Part shown: piece by piece, positions 9,898 to 20,492 of the stretch | How positions within the stretch are numbered: position 1 is the first letter of the stretch | How the letters are laid out: every line of letters begins with the position of its first letter | NCBI GenBank assembly: GCA_003615045.1 | Contig: ML014152.1 | Location: 62,001-126,000, forward strand | DNA length: 64,000 nucleotides | From: Caulochytrium protostelioides | Taxonomy: Eukaryota > Chytridiomycota > Caulochytriomycetes > Caulochytriales > Caulochytriaceae | Direction of reading: 5' to 3' | The notes under the pieces: model-generated | What the model was told of the DNA's origin: nothing | The model's database searches: none | Seen by the model: only the letters and a program-made list of their open reading frames with translations | Made by a program: the position numbers and the translations under genes

Positions 9898-11274
9898 ATG
9901 GACGCCGTGTCGTCGGCGGCGTCGCCGACGACGGCGGCGTCGCCGTCGTTCGCGGTCGCCGTTCGGCCGCCGTCGACGTCGTCGTCAGGATCAGGGCTCC
10001 CGTCGTCCCCCGCCGTCGCGCCATGGGACGAGGCGTGGATGGCGCGGCCCGCACGGCAGCAGGTCAAGGCCTCGGCCAAAGGCAGCATCGACGCCGCGGC
10101 CTCCGGCACCTACAACATCTGGTACAACCGCGCGGCGAACACGCCCCGCGGCGCGCAGCGCGGACTGATGGATCCGGCGCCTCATACCTGCGTCCCCGCC
10201 CGCGATGCCGGGCAGACCCGCGCCCGGCCAGGCAGCCTGTTCTGCCTGTTCTTTGTGCGCGGCGCTTGCCCGCTCGGAGCGCGCTGCGCCTACTGGCACC
10301 GCATCCCGTACCCGCACGAGGACGCGCTCTCGGCCGCGTCGCACGACATCTTCGGCCGCCCGCGCCACCGCCACGAACGCGAGGACATGGGCGGCGTCGG
10401 GTCCTTCGAGCGCATCAACCGCATCCTCTATGTCGGCCACCTGCTGCATCCCGACGGCGCCGACGCGCCGCCCAAACTCCGCACCCAGGAACTGGACGCG
10501 CTCGTGCACCAGCGCTTCGGCGTCTGGGGGCCCATCGAGACCGTCCGCGTGCTGGCCGACAAGGACGTCGCGTTCGTGCGGTACCGCCACCGCTGCCACG
10601 CCGAGATCGCCAAGGAGGCCATGCACGGCCAGGCCCTCGTGCCCCTCGGCCCGGGCGGCCGCCAGCGCCGCGACGGCGACGTCCTCAACGTCCGCTGGGC
10701 CACCGAAGACCCCAACCCGCGCGCCCGCGCCTTCGAAATGGCCATCGCCGAGTCGATGGTCGCCGAGGCCGTCGCCCAGCGCGCGGCGCGCGAGCGCGAC
10801 GGCGCGTCCCCGGCCATGCTCGCCCCAGGCGCCGTCGGCCCCGCGGCGCCGCCGCCAGCCCTGCCCGCCCCGCCGGCGCCGGCGACGGCGACGGGCAAGC
10901 GTCAGGCGTTGATGGCGCCGTCGACATCCGGCGCGGCGCCGCCGCCGCCCGCGAAGCAGCCCCGCCCGGCGGCCGAGCCGGCGGCCGCCACCGCGACGGC
11001 GCCCGGCCACGCGGCGACGCCCGAGCCGCTGCCGCTGGACCGGCTGCTGCCCGCCGCCGTGTTTGCCGAACTGCGGCACGTGGCGGAGGTCGCGGCGGCT
11101 CAGGCGGCGTCGGTGGTCCCGACGACGGCAGCAGCGACGTCTGTGGCAGCGACGTCGGCAGCGGGCTTGTCCCCTCCCCCGCCACCCCCGGCGGCGCCCG
11201 GCGCGCTAGCGCTGGCTGCGGACTATGCGTCGTCGTCGGACGAGGAGGCGTCGGAGACTGAAGCGTCCTCGTGA
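9898..11274 (+). CDS. CWC2: Pre-mRNA splicing factor Cwc2 (CCCH zinc finger + RRM)
   Basis: 458 codons plus TGA. The frame is open from 9820, but only by a GTG; the first ATG is at 9898 (MDAVSS) and is chosen. Cwc2 is the NineTeen-related protein that touches the U6 internal stem-loop and links RNA to the spliceosome's active site. Residues about 52-90 carry the Cwc2-specific Torus region, with RPARQQVK and YNIWYNRAA. The zinc finger has C116, C124, C130 and H134 (C-X7-C-X5-C-X3-H) followed by RIPYPHED. The connector FGRPRHRHEREDMGGVGSF is nearly invariant in the family. The RRM spans about 174-265, starting RILYVGHL and ending with LNVRWATEDPNP. About 190 further residues are Ala/Pro-rich and end in a Ser/Asp/Glu cluster (SSSDEEASETEASS), longer and more repetitive than usual; the Ser/acidic end could be a CK2 target (inference). 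Single exon. Confidence 0.94.
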   Translation: MDAVSSAASPTTAASPSFAVAVRPPSTSSSGSGLPSSPAVAPWDEAWMARPARQQVKASAKGSIDAAASGTYNIWYNRAANTPRGAQRGLMDPAPHTCVPARDAGQTRARPGSLFCLFFVRGACPLGARCAYWHRIPYPHEDALSAASHDIFGRPRHRHEREDMGGVGSFERINRILYVGHLLHPDGADAPPKLRTQELDALVHQRFGVWGPIETVRVLADKDVAFVRYRHRCHAEIAKEAMHGQALVPLGPGGRQRRDGDVLNVRWATEDPNPRARAFEMAIAESMVAEAVAQRAARERDGASPAMLAPGAVGPAAPPPALPAPPAPATATGKRQALMAPSTSGAAPPPPAKQPRPAAEPAAATATAPGHAATPEPLPLDRLLPAAVFAELRHVAEVAAAQAASVVPTTAAATSVAATSAAGLSPPPPPPAAPGALALAADYASSSDEEASETEASS

Positions 11275-13178
11275 TCTGGAAGATCGGCCCGCTGTCCTGT
11301 TGAGAACGTATTCGCCATCTTCTTCTTGTTTTAACTTATTCATACTGGCTCGTTGGTGATGCCCCCATGATCGGCCTTGGCGGGGCCATCCGCAAAGAGA
11401 TGGCCTTCGATCGAGTGTTCGAGACGCCTGGGACGTGACGCGCGGGCGGTCAGCAGAAAGACCAGCCCGCTCACGGCGAGGTGGGCTCGCGCGATCAACG
11501 ACAAAGAAACCGCTTCCTTGGGCATGCGGCTTCGATGACAGCCTGGCGGACCATCGATTCGCCGCCCTCCCATCACGCGGCCTTGCACCCGTTGACGCCG
11601 TGGCCAGCTAACGGCGATCACCGTGGGTCTTCCATCTCCAGTCGAACGAAGGCGGATGGAACAGGCGTGTCCCAACGGATGTGATGCCGACCGGCGTTGA
11701 GGCGTATGCTGCACCACCGGGCCGCGGACCACTCGCAGCGTGTTGTCGCCATGACCGATGCTGTGCCTGTCGGAGTTCGGAGACCGCCAGGAGGGGCCCG
11801 CCCCGGTTTCCAATCCCCGCTGCGCTCTTCCTCATCCCCTTGTTAGCAAGGGCTCACCCCCGCATGCTTTCACATCAAGGACGGCTGACACCGACAGAAG
11901 CAGCGGCGGTGGCCGCAGCGGCGGCGGCGGCGACGGCGACGGCGATGTCACGCGGCCTCAGTCGCGACTTGTTCAACCATCTCGGTGGCGGCGACGTCCA
12001 TGCGCAGCAGTGATGGCCGTACACAAGGCACATGCCCACCCTGACATACCGATAGCGGTCGTCGGGCCATGGCATAACGCGGCAGGGTGCCCTTGTTGGA
12101 AGCGAGGTGACTCATTCCTCCAGGCCTGCCGGCTCTTGCTGAACGCGGTCGGGGCACAGGGGTCCCATCGCCCGACGTGCATCATCCCATCCAAGGACGC
12201 GGGCAACGTAGACGCCAATGATGGATGTTTCGTTGGGGTGTTGTCGTTGGTGGCGGTGGTGGTGGTGGATGTTGACGCGGCGCACGTGCCATCGCCGGCG
12301 CGCCATGCCTGCAGCCCACCGATCGCTGCTTTCAGGGGTCTTTGGTCGCCGTGACCCATCATACAGGCCCGACTGCCCCGCCCTTGGCGTCGCCTTGCCG
12401 TGGCCCTGCCGCGTCTCGCGTGGCCTTCAGTCCTCGAGCCAGGATGGCGACGGTGAGCCTCGATCCGGGGGAGCAGAACCCTCTAGAAACGGTGGATCCA
12501 TACTCCAGCCGTCTGCGGTAGTCGCTGATGCACGCCGACGCTTCTCCTCCGGTTGCTGCCGGCTCCTCGGTGCGCGCTCGCAGGGAAGCATGCTGGCAGT
12601 GCATGGCCTAACGCGACTGGTCCGCAAGCGCCCCACCCCTATTCTTCATCAAGACGGGATCTGATTGGGTCTTGCTGGATGCGGAGCGGAACGTCCTCTT
12701 CTGCACGTTGCGTAGCCTCGGATGGCGCATCGTCGAGCGCGGTTCTCGTTTCGATGGTCAAGACGACCAGCTTTCGACCCACATCGACGAACGATCAACG
12801 TTTGCGCTTTATCGACCGTCCGCTCCCGCGCTCGTCGTCCTCCGCATTCTTGGCCACCTGCGTGGTGGATCGCCTGACCTCTTGGCGCTCTGGCTCGATC
12901 CAACTCGATCTTGCTCAACCGTGCTCGATCTTACGCCTTCCTGCAAAACGAACACCCACGCCGTTGCGATTGAGACGGTGGGGCACGCTACGGTACACCT
13001 GGGGACTTTGCCTTTCCTGCCCCACGTGGCGCCGACACGCGCGCTTGCCCTCTTTTCGGCGCGATCTCGGCCTATTCTACGGTCATACCGACGGCCCCCC
13101 CACGACTGCCGATCCCCGACCGCCGATCCCCGCGAGGAACTCCGCCCCTTTTTTCCATCATTGTTATAGGTCATCGCC
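11275..13178. other. Intergenic 1.9 kb, no gene recognised
   Basis: Lies between two plus-strand genes and must contain the CWC2 terminator and the promoter of the next gene. A GCG/GCA-rich triplet stretch at about 11900-11945 and a GGT-rich stretch at 12245-12270 are the only structures seen. Open frames here have unselective third positions, unlike the flanking genes. Confidence 0.5.
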
Positions 13179-14459
13179 ATGCTGTATCCGACGCCGTATC
13201 CGACGTTCGCGTCGCAAGGAATCCTGACCGCGACAACGTCGATCATTGGTCCGTCGCAAGCGATCTGCACGGCCATCTTGGTGTACAACCTGCGATTTGT
13301 CACGACATGGATGTCGCGAATCAAGCATCCGAACCAGCGGATGCGCACGCTGTGGGCGCTGCTGGCCGCGAGCGAAACCGTCAACAACGTCGCCCACTGG
13401 CTCGTCGCCTACTACCTGGCCCCGGTGAACCCCGCGCTGATCTACATCGTCTTCTCGCAGCTGCACAACTTCGATACCCTCATGATGATCCCGCTGCGCA
13501 TGCGCATCGTCTCCTTTATCCTCCGCTGCACCAAGATGGACGGCCGAATCAACCGCTGGGTCATTATCTTTTGCCCCATTATTGTCCGCATGATCTTTCT
13601 CGTGGCCTGGCTCGGCGTCTACCTAGCCACTGGCAACGCTGTTCTCGGTCCCATTGCCCTCATCTGCAGCGAGGGGTTCAACGCCACCATGGATAGTATC
13701 ATGGCGCAATATGTCGCGCTCGGCGCGCGCACGGGGGAAGTCCCCTCGGCGGACGAGGCGCTCCGCGGCCTCTTTGTGGACGCGGATCTGCTGCTCCACC
13801 TCGGCGTCTCGGGCGCCCTCGGCATCGTGTTCGCCGTCACCGCCAACCTGCCCGACCAGAGCGGCGTCGCGGCCATCTGCGCGCTCGTCACTACCGCCAT
13901 GGGCTACCAGATGCGCGAGAACATCGTCGCCAACCTGGAGCGCTGGCTCGAGAACATCCACAAGCCCATCGCCAGCGTCATGAAGCTCCCCGGCGGCGGC
14001 AGCACGTCGGGGCACCACAACACGGGCATCGACAGCGGCCACCGTCCCAGCGCCGCGGGCGCCCACAGCGGCCTCGTCCCGCCGCACGCCACTAAGCGCG
14101 CCTCGTCCACCGTGAGCGCCCATCTGGGCGTCGCGGCCGTCGCGACCGCCGCGGCCGCGGGAGGCGAGAGCGCTGCGCCAGCGGCCGCCCACGGCGCGAG
14201 TCCCCTGTCGCCGCCGCCGCCGCCGGCGCCGCGCGTCCTCATCACGCGAACGATGAGCGCCGGGTCGGGCGGGGCGCCGCTGCCGCTGGTGCCGTCCGGG
14301 CAGGCCGCGGATGACACCGTGGCGCTCGAGCGTCCCCGCCAGACCGCCGGCGAAGGGCTCGCCGATCTGCCGCGCACGGCGCCGCCGCTCACGTCACCCG
14401 CGCCAGGCCCCTCCCGCCTCAATGCCGTCGGTACGCGGCATACCTCGCGCAACAAGTAA
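13179..14459 (+). CDS. Multi-pass membrane protein, function unknown
   Basis: 426 codons from ATG 13179 (preceded by a pyrimidine-rich leader) to TAA. I do not recognise the family. Residues 1 to about 250 contain six or seven hydrophobic segments, at roughly 15-37, 58-80, 84-105, 127-150, 154-170, 203-222 and 229-245. A basic loop (about 43-57, MSRIKHPNQRMRTLW) follows the first. A second basic loop (about 107-126) precedes the fourth segment. Conserved-looking polar residues inside the membrane region include the E66/N69/N70 cluster. The last 170 residues are a Ser/Pro/Ala/Gly-rich soluble tail without Cys. A serpentine receptor-like or transporter-like fold is possible, but nothing specific supports either. 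GC3 bias is strong and the frame is long, so coding is well supported. It runs toward CCP1, with which it shares a short convergent spacer. Confidence 0.8.
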   Translation: MLYPTPYPTFASQGILTATTSIIGPSQAICTAILVYNLRFVTTWMSRIKHPNQRMRTLWALLAASETVNNVAHWLVAYYLAPVNPALIYIVFSQLHNFDTLMMIPLRMRIVSFILRCTKMDGRINRWVIIFCPIIVRMIFLVAWLGVYLATGNAVLGPIALICSEGFNATMDSIMAQYVALGARTGEVPSADEALRGLFVDADLLLHLGVSGALGIVFAVTANLPDQSGVAAICALVTTAMGYQMRENIVANLERWLENIHKPIASVMKLPGGGSTSGHHNTGIDSGHRPSAAGAHSGLVPPHATKRASSTVSAHLGVAAVATAAAAGGESAAPAAAHGASPLSPPPPPAPRVLITRTMSAGSGGAPLPLVPSGQAADDTVALERPRQTAGEGLADLPRTAPPLTSPAPGPSRLNAVGTRHTSRNK

Positions 14460-14855
14460 CAGGACCGCCGGTGCTGCTGGCCGACCACAGCCTGCGCTTT
14501 CCCTCCGGCGCTCGCATCAGCCTCCCGTATGAATCGACGCGCGGCCCGAACGAACATCTCGCCCCCCGCACCCTCCCGTTGACTCCAAGGGGGCCCGCAC
14601 ACTGTATCAGCGCGTGTCTGGCCTTGGCTATACCACATGTCTTCGAGAAGTCTGCGCGCCCGCCCTCTTTCTTCGTTTCTCGATGCTCAATATCTCTTTA
14701 CTTCATCATTCTTCAGCAAGGGTCAACGTCCGCCCACGGGGTGATCCCGCGCGTGGACGATCTCAAAAATTAAACGGATAACGCTTGAGGCAGGCATCAC
14801 CCGGCTCATAGCGGATCTTTCTTGATGGTGGCTGGGGACGCATGCGTGATGCGGA
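14460..14855. other. Convergent 3' spacer
   Basis: Separates the 3' ends of the membrane-protein gene and CCP1. AT-richer tracts near 14680-14780 probably contain both polyadenylation regions. Nothing else is seen. Confidence 0.5.
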
Positions 14856-15770
14856 TTACTCGTCGGTCCGCTTGAAGGTAATGTACTCGGACGAGGCCGG
14901 GAATGCGACGCCGAGCTCGATGAGCTTGCTGTAGGCCTTGGCGAAGTCGGTATGGAAGCGCTGAGCGTCCTTCGCGTAGATCTCGACCCATTTGCGGAAG
15001 GCCGGGTCCTGCAGCAAACCCATGTCGGCGGGCAGCATCATGAGCTTGCCCTTGCCGCCTTCATCGGCATACTGCATCGGCCCCTTCCAGGCGGGGTCAG
15101 ACCGGGGCTTCCAGTCGCGGCTGAGCAGCAGGCGGTAATACGCGTTGTTGAGGGTGGTCTGGGTGTTGGTCCACGGCCCGTCGAAGCCGCTGCGGTCGGC
15201 GTGGCAGCGGCCCACCGCATGCGCGCCGGCGAGACAGACAATCTCGCGGTCGTCGAAGCCCATGCGGTGGAAGATGTCGCGGAGGTGGTTGCCGTCGGGC
15301 CGGGCGCCGTCGGGCAGGCGGCCGTCCGGCGGACACGCGTCCTGCGTCTTGTCGGCACGGCCGGGTCGCCACGGGATCGTGGGACCCTCCATTTCCTGGA
15401 TCGCGCAGACGCCCGCGAGGGTCCACAGATCGGCATACGAGATGGCGGGATGGGTCTGCTTGATGGGCTCGAGCACGGCGCGCGCGACGTCGAGACCGGC
15501 GTTGGCGCCGTGGCCGGACTCCGGCATATGGCGCATGGTGGCGCCATCGGAGCCGCCCGTGTTGGTCTTGACATCATACGTGCCGGACGCGTGCCAGGCG
15601 AGTCGCACCAGCACCGGGCCGTAGGAGTGCGCGTCGTCGGCGCTCGGGTTGGTGGGAATCGCGGCGGCGATCTGGTTGTAGATGGCCTGGTAGTCTAGGT
15701 CCTTGCTGCCGGGATGATTGGTGGCGCCCGCGAGGTGGCCTTCCACCAGCTTAACGCGCACCGATGCCAT
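14856..15770 (-). CDS. CCP1: Cytochrome c peroxidase, class I haem peroxidase
   Basis: 304 codons from ATG 15770 to TAA 14856, single exon. It reduces H2O2 using ferrocytochrome c. The distal pocket reads [10 protein letters not shown], giving R56, W59 and H60 (yeast CCP R48/W51/H52). The proximal side has [12 protein letters not shown] with H184 as haem ligand, and 16 residues on W200 in GFDGPW. That W is exactly at the spacing of the radical-bearing Trp191, which separates cytochrome c peroxidases from ascorbate peroxidases only together with other features, so an ascorbate or hybrid peroxidase is not fully excluded. [18 protein letters not shown] and [15 protein letters not shown] also follow the family. 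The protein starts directly with the catalytic domain: yeast CCP1 has a long bipartite mitochondrial presequence and a membrane segment, absent here, so a cytosolic location is inferred unless an upstream exon exists. Confidence 0.93.
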   Translation of the reverse strand: MASVRVKLVEGHLAGATNHPGSKDLDYQAIYNQIAAAIPTNPSADDAHSYGPVLVRLAWHASGTYDVKTNTGGSDGATMRHMPESGHGANAGLDVARAVLEPIKQTHPAISYADLWTLAGVCAIQEMEGPTIPWRPGRADKTQDACPPDGRLPDGARPDGNHLRDIFHRMGFDDREIVCLAGAHAVGRCHADRSGFDGPWTNTQTTLNNAYYRLLLSRDWKPRSDPAWKGPMQYADEGGKGKLMMLPADMGLLQDPAFRKWVEIYAKDAQRFHTDFAKAYSKLIELGVAFPASSEYITFKRTDE

Positions 15771-16803
15771 CGTGCTGGAGAAAGAGCAAGAGAGAGTGTG
15801 TGAAGAAGGGTATGAACCGCTGGATCAGTCGTCGGCGCACAAGCAACGGCAAGATTGCAGCCGAGAGGAGTCAACCCGACAACGGCGACGATCGTCGACA
15901 AGCGAGGGAGAACCACGGATCTCTGGGATCTCACGACGTGGCTCGATACCCTGGCGTCGGACCACCTGAATACCGGGGAGCCACGTAGGCTTTCCGGCGC
16001 GACATCCCTCACACCACGCCGCAACTTAGATACGGCGACGCGACGTCTCTCCTACGATCGCCGCGTCGCCGGTGTGACATCCACGAAGGTTTCACGTGCA
16101 CCCGCGGAAGCGTGAAGCCCCGCGGTGGCCCGGCCCGGCCCGGCCGTCTCCTATCGTCACCACCCCCTCAGACGGCCCCGGCGGTGGGCGGCCATGGCAG
16201 CGAGGCGATGCCGCGATCCGACGGCGCGACGGCACCTCCCATGTCAGCCGCGCGTCCGGCAACGCCTGCTGGCGCTCCGTCCTCCGCCACCGACGTCTCA
16301 CGCGACGCGCCGCTACGCGGCCTCCGAATTCGAGGTCCGACGGGGACGCCAACGAGCCGAGGTGAGGCGAGGGCGCGCAGGGCTCCGCAGGCGGCTGCGC
16401 CACATCTCACGTGGCCGCCCGAGGGGTCGCTTGGCACATGTCGGCCCGATGAGGCGGTCTCACGCCTTCACGCCTTCGCGACCGACCGGTGGTGGGGCGG
16501 GAAGCCCAAGAAAATTACAAGTCATTGGTATAAAGACATTAGAGAGATGAGATCCTCGGAGATCCACGCTGAGAGGCACGAGTCAAAAGAGGAATACACC
16601 ACATGAGGTAAGAACAGACGCCGCTGGCGCCAAAGTCACACACACACACAAAGGAAGCGAGCCCCAATGCAACGTCCACGAATGGACCACACATCCGCGG
16701 CTTGTCCCAGAGAGAATGAACAGAAAAGAAAACTAGAGGCGAACGCGCGCGCACAGGGACATCCGCCAAGGAGACGCCGACAACAAAGCCGCATCCAGCG
16801 GCT
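15771..16803. other. Intergenic: CCP1 promoter and GH26-gene 3' flank
   Basis: About 1 kb with no recognisable gene. The first 300 bp upstream of CCP1 are purine-rich on the plus strand. A lower-GC zone at 16500-16800, with a short CA run at 16637-16651, is the likely 3' UTR of the glycosidase gene. Confidence 0.5.
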
Positions 16804-18516
16804 TTAACGCGTCGGCGCTTCCGTCACCGTTTTCGACGAGACGAGGCTGGTGATGTAGTTGCTGAACGCGGTACGGACCGCGGCGGTGAGCGAGAACGTG
16901 CGGAACTGGCCCTCCTCGACCTTGTCGACCTCGAACCAACACGCGCCCTTGTAGAGCGGGAAGTCCGTAGCGAACGCGGGATCATTGGTGGCGGACGGCC
17001 AGACCTGCTGCCACCACGCCTGCTTCATCTGCAGCTCCGAGACGCCATTCGACGAGCCGCCGATGCTGGGCGCGGACGTCTCCGAGATGAGGAACGGCTT
17101 GTTGTACTTGGCCGAGAAGTCGTGGTACAGCGAGACGTTCGCGGAGCCCTGGATCCACTGCGACGCGCCGGTGGTGATGGCGTTGCGCAGGAACCCGGCC
17201 CTCGCGACGCCGTTCTGGTCGGGGTTCGTGCCGTTGTAACCGTAGATGGACGCGCCCACCCAGTCGACGTATGCCTCCGAGGGCCAGTAGGGCGTGAAGG
17301 GGTCGTCCAGCTCGTTGAAGACGCCGTCTTTGTTCGTGTCGAGCTCCGCAAAGCGCGCCGCGTCGTTGGCACTCGCGGCCTGCGCCTTCGTCGTGCCCGG
17401 CAGCATGTTCCACGACGGATTGCCCGACGACACGCCGTACGGGTAGCCCGAGGAGTAGTTGGGGCTCCACAGGAAGTAGGTCTGGCTCGTCACCTTGTTA
17501 ATCGCGTCATGGAGCGAGCGCCACGCTTTCTTGAACAGCGCCGGCTGGCCCGCGTACGGGTACCAGTTGCCGTTCATTTCGTGGCCGAAGCGGAACAAGA
17601 TCGGGATGCCCCACGAGTTGATCTGCAGGCATGTGTCCGCCAGGGACGTGACGATCTTGTCCTTGTCGTCGATGACGGCCTGCAGGCCGTAGCCGTCGAC
17701 GTCCGGCATCATCGTCAGTAGAAACACGCCGTTCACCTGGCGGATCATGTCGGCCTGGTAGCCAATCAGGTTGGTAGACGCCGTGCCGTTGACCTTGTAG
17801 ATCTTGTCGAACAACGTCTTGTCGAAGTGGTAGAACGAGTCAAAGTACCCAGCGCGGTGCTTGATGTTCGAATTGAACTGCGCGGGGGTCTGCCCCTTTG
17901 CCCAGTCGAGGGACCCGCCCACCGCTTGGCCAGGGAACAGTGAGTCGGGATTGACATCCAGCGTCGTCACAAGCTGCGAGCGGCTGCCCGTGCCCGTCGC
18001 GCCCGAGCGGACATACTTGCCCTTCGGATCGTTCTTGGATCGGAGCCCGAAAACTACGCCGAGCACAACACCGGCAATCACGAGCGGCACGAGGATGGCG
18101 AGCGCCCAGATGATGCGGCGGCGGCGGCGGCGGCGGCGGCGCGCCGGGTCGGCACTCGCGGCACGCTTGCCGCCCTCGGCGCCGCCGGCGCCGGCGCCAG
18201 CATACTGCGTCGCGCGGCTGTTGTCGGGATAGCCGGTGGCGTTGCTGACGGCGAACTTGGTCGGCGCGGCGTTGTGCGGCGTCGGCGTGCTCGCCATCGT
18301 CGGGTAGGCGGCCGTGGCGGTCGGCTGAGTCGGGTAGGAGGGAGAGTAGGCGGGTGCGGGCGGCGGGGAACGGACGCCAGCCATCGGCGAGCGAGGACTC
18401 GCGATACGCGGACCGCCGACGGCGGGACGGGCGTACTGCTCGTAGCCGGACATGGCGGGCTGAGGGCTGCCCTGATACTGGCCCTGGTAGGGCGAGCGCG
18501 GGACGTCACGCGACAT
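16804..18516 (-). CDS. Type II membrane-anchored GH26-like glycoside hydrolase
   Basis: 570 codons, ATG 18516 to TAA 16804. Residues 1-125 are a Pro/Ser/Tyr/Gln-rich cytoplasmic tail. A run of nine Arg at about 126-134 directly precedes a hydrophobic helix at about 135-158, IIWALAILVPLVIAGVVLG, giving a signal-anchor with the catalytic domain outside. The domain (about 180-555) has FRFGHEMNGNWYPYAG with the likely acid/base E313, and FLISETSAPS with the likely nucleophile E479, the clan GH-A arrangement used by GH26 beta-mannanases and relatives. ADMIRQVNGVFLLTMMPDVDG and YVDWVGASIYGYNG fit the barrel strands. A loop at about 395-407, DTNKDGVFNELDD, has the spacing of a calcium-binding EF-hand/dockerin-like loop. 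Substrate (mannan, beta-1,3/1,4-glucan or own cell wall) cannot be told from the sequence. Single exon. Confidence 0.85.
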   Translation of the reverse strand: MSRDVPRSPYQGQYQGSPQPAMSGYEQYARPAVGGPRIASPRSPMAGVRSPPPAPAYSPSYPTQPTATAAYPTMASTPTPHNAAPTKFAVSNATGYPDNSRATQYAGAGAGGAEGGKRAASADPARRRRRRRRRIIWALAILVPLVIAGVVLGVVFGLRSKNDPKGKYVRSGATGTGSRSQLVTTLDVNPDSLFPGQAVGGSLDWAKGQTPAQFNSNIKHRAGYFDSFYHFDKTLFDKIYKVNGTASTNLIGYQADMIRQVNGVFLLTMMPDVDGYGLQAVIDDKDKIVTSLADTCLQINSWGIPILFRFGHEMNGNWYPYAGQPALFKKAWRSLHDAINKVTSQTYFLWSPNYSSGYPYGVSSGNPSWNMLPGTTKAQAASANDAARFAELDTNKDGVFNELDDPFTPYWPSEAYVDWVGASIYGYNGTNPDQNGVARAGFLRNAITTGASQWIQGSANVSLYHDFSAKYNKPFLISETSAPSIGGSSNGVSELQMKQAWWQQVWPSATNDPAFATDFPLYKGACWFEVDKVEEGQFRTFSLTAAVRTAFSNYITSLVSSKTVTEAPTR

Positions 18517-19490
18517 GGTGACGGTGGAGGGTGAAGAGACGGGCGCAACCGATGTTTCTTGGGCGGATGCCGCGGCTCAAAGCACGTCTAGGAGCACGCA
18601 CGGGAGTCAGACATGGATCAGGGAGAGAAAGAGCCGCCGCGAGCGGGTGGGGGCACGCGATAGCGGGAGATCAGAAGGATGGACACATACGTCGTACCGT
18701 GATCGTACGCGACACAGCACCAGGGGAATCGGCGGGATGGACCAGAGAAAGAAAGGTGAGCACACCGGCGTTTCCTTATGAAGCGACGACGCTGCGCGCT
18801 CGGGTCGTGGGACTGCTCGAATGGTACAACCCGCTGAAACGAGAGAAGAGCGGCGGCGGAGGGCGGCGGAGGCGGGCGGCGAAGGCAGTTAGGATGAGCC
18901 GTGGGCGAACGGGCGGGTGGGCGTGTGGGGTCGAGCAAGAAAGGAGAGAAAGGAGGGAGCGGAACTTCAATGCTTCCTGTCGCGAGGAATGGGCTCGATG
19001 CCTAAATGCCCCTCAATTGTCAGGATGTCGAAGCGGAATGTTATGCAACCCAACGAGCTCTCAAACACATGCACAGCGATGGGCGGTGCGAAAGAACCCG
19101 GCGGAGCAAACGAACCGAGCGCAACCACCCACAGCATCCACAACAGATGAAGAACGACCGTGGCCGATCCCTGCTTGTGACCGTCCGTTGGCAGTCATGT
19201 ACGACCGTCCGCGCCGCGCAGCGTGTTATATACTTGGCTTACCTCGTGGTGGCCTGGCAGTGAAAGCAGCGCCAATAGCAAATGTTGATGCGGCTGTGGC
19301 GGTGTGACGTCGGCGGTGATCTCAGCAATAGGGGACTTTTGACAGTCCTCGCCCTGGTGTGTTCTGAATGCCGTCGGTGCCTATGACAGGTCTAAGTGGG
19401 GGATCGAGGATGGGGGCGACTTGGATGACGTCGAGCACACCACGTGATCGCTACCGAATCAGACCAGATGTCGTCGGCAGTATGAAAGAT

Positions 19491-19538
19491 GTCGTCGTCG
19501 TCGTCGTCAACGTCGTCGTCGTCAATGTCAACGTCGTC
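19491..19538. repeat. (GTC)n trinucleotide repeat
   Basis: GTC triplets in three runs interrupted by AAC and AAT. Read on the minus strand it gives an Asp-rich stretch, but the surrounding frame starts only with TTG and is not called. Confidence 0.85.
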
Positions 19539-19787
19539 ACTCGGTGAGCGGCGTTGAGCGTCACTCGTTCCTCGAATCAGCAACGATACAGAGCACAGAG
19601 CGTGGACAGGCGAGGGCAATGAGTTGAGGCAGGCAGCCACGAACCAACTCAAGATCAGCGAGCTGGCTCACTGGACCGCGTTGACCCAATGACGCGATGT
19701 CGCGTGTGAGAGGAGAATTGAGCGACTGCAGCACCAGGCGCGCGAGTCAACGACGAGATGTGGCGCTACCGGCAGACGCGGGTGGTC

Positions 19788-19795
19788 TATATATA
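19788..19795. promoter_or_regulatory. Orphan TATA-like box
   Basis: TATATATA in a GC-rich setting. A plus-strand ATG follows at 19816 (69 codons) but is too close for a normal TATA-to-start distance and encodes nothing recognisable. Either strand could be served. Confidence 0.3.
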
Positions 19796-20454
19796 GATGC
19801 TGCAGGGCCACAAAAATGGAAATGGCGCTTTTCGCTCAACCACCGATGAAGCGCACGCCGCTAGTGATGAAGGCGAAGGCAGCAGCGCTTGGAATCCGTC
19901 GGCGCCACGTGAATGGACGAGCGTGTTCGAGGGGCGACGGCGCCTTTAGTTCGTGGGTTCCGTGGATCGTGCCGCCCGCGCTCGGATCCTCGCTGGGGTC
20001 GATGTCCCGTACCGGCAGCGGATGACGATCCCGGTTGACGTGGGCGTAACCCTCGACAGCGCAGCGATGTTCGGCACCCACCAAGGCACGCACGGCGATA
20101 TGGATTCGCTGGTTCCCGTTCGCCGATGCCGATTCGCCGACGACCCTCCTGTCCCGCTCTCGGGCTCCAGGGCTCGGCCACCGAGCGCCAATCCCGCCGA
20201 ATGTCAATGACGTTAACTCGCCTCGGCCAGTTTCGTTTCGGTCGAAATTTTCCCGCTCGCTTGGCCTCACCCTTCCAGTAAAGCCGCGGATGCTGGACGG
20301 GCGACGCTTGGATGCGACGTGCGCACGGGGTCCCCCGCAGAGGCTGACCAGTGGACCTGGAATCCGCTCGGCACCGCGAGCCCAATTCGATCGGAGCGAT
20401 ATGGATGCGAAGGGCGCCGATGGATTCGATGGTGGACAGAAGCGTCGGTGGGAT

Positions 20455-20492
20455 GGCTGCAGCTGCGGCTGCGGCTGCGGCTGCGGTTGCGG
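20455..20492. repeat. (GGCTGC)n repeat
   Basis: About six hexanucleotide units with one C to T change in the last. Confidence 0.85.
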
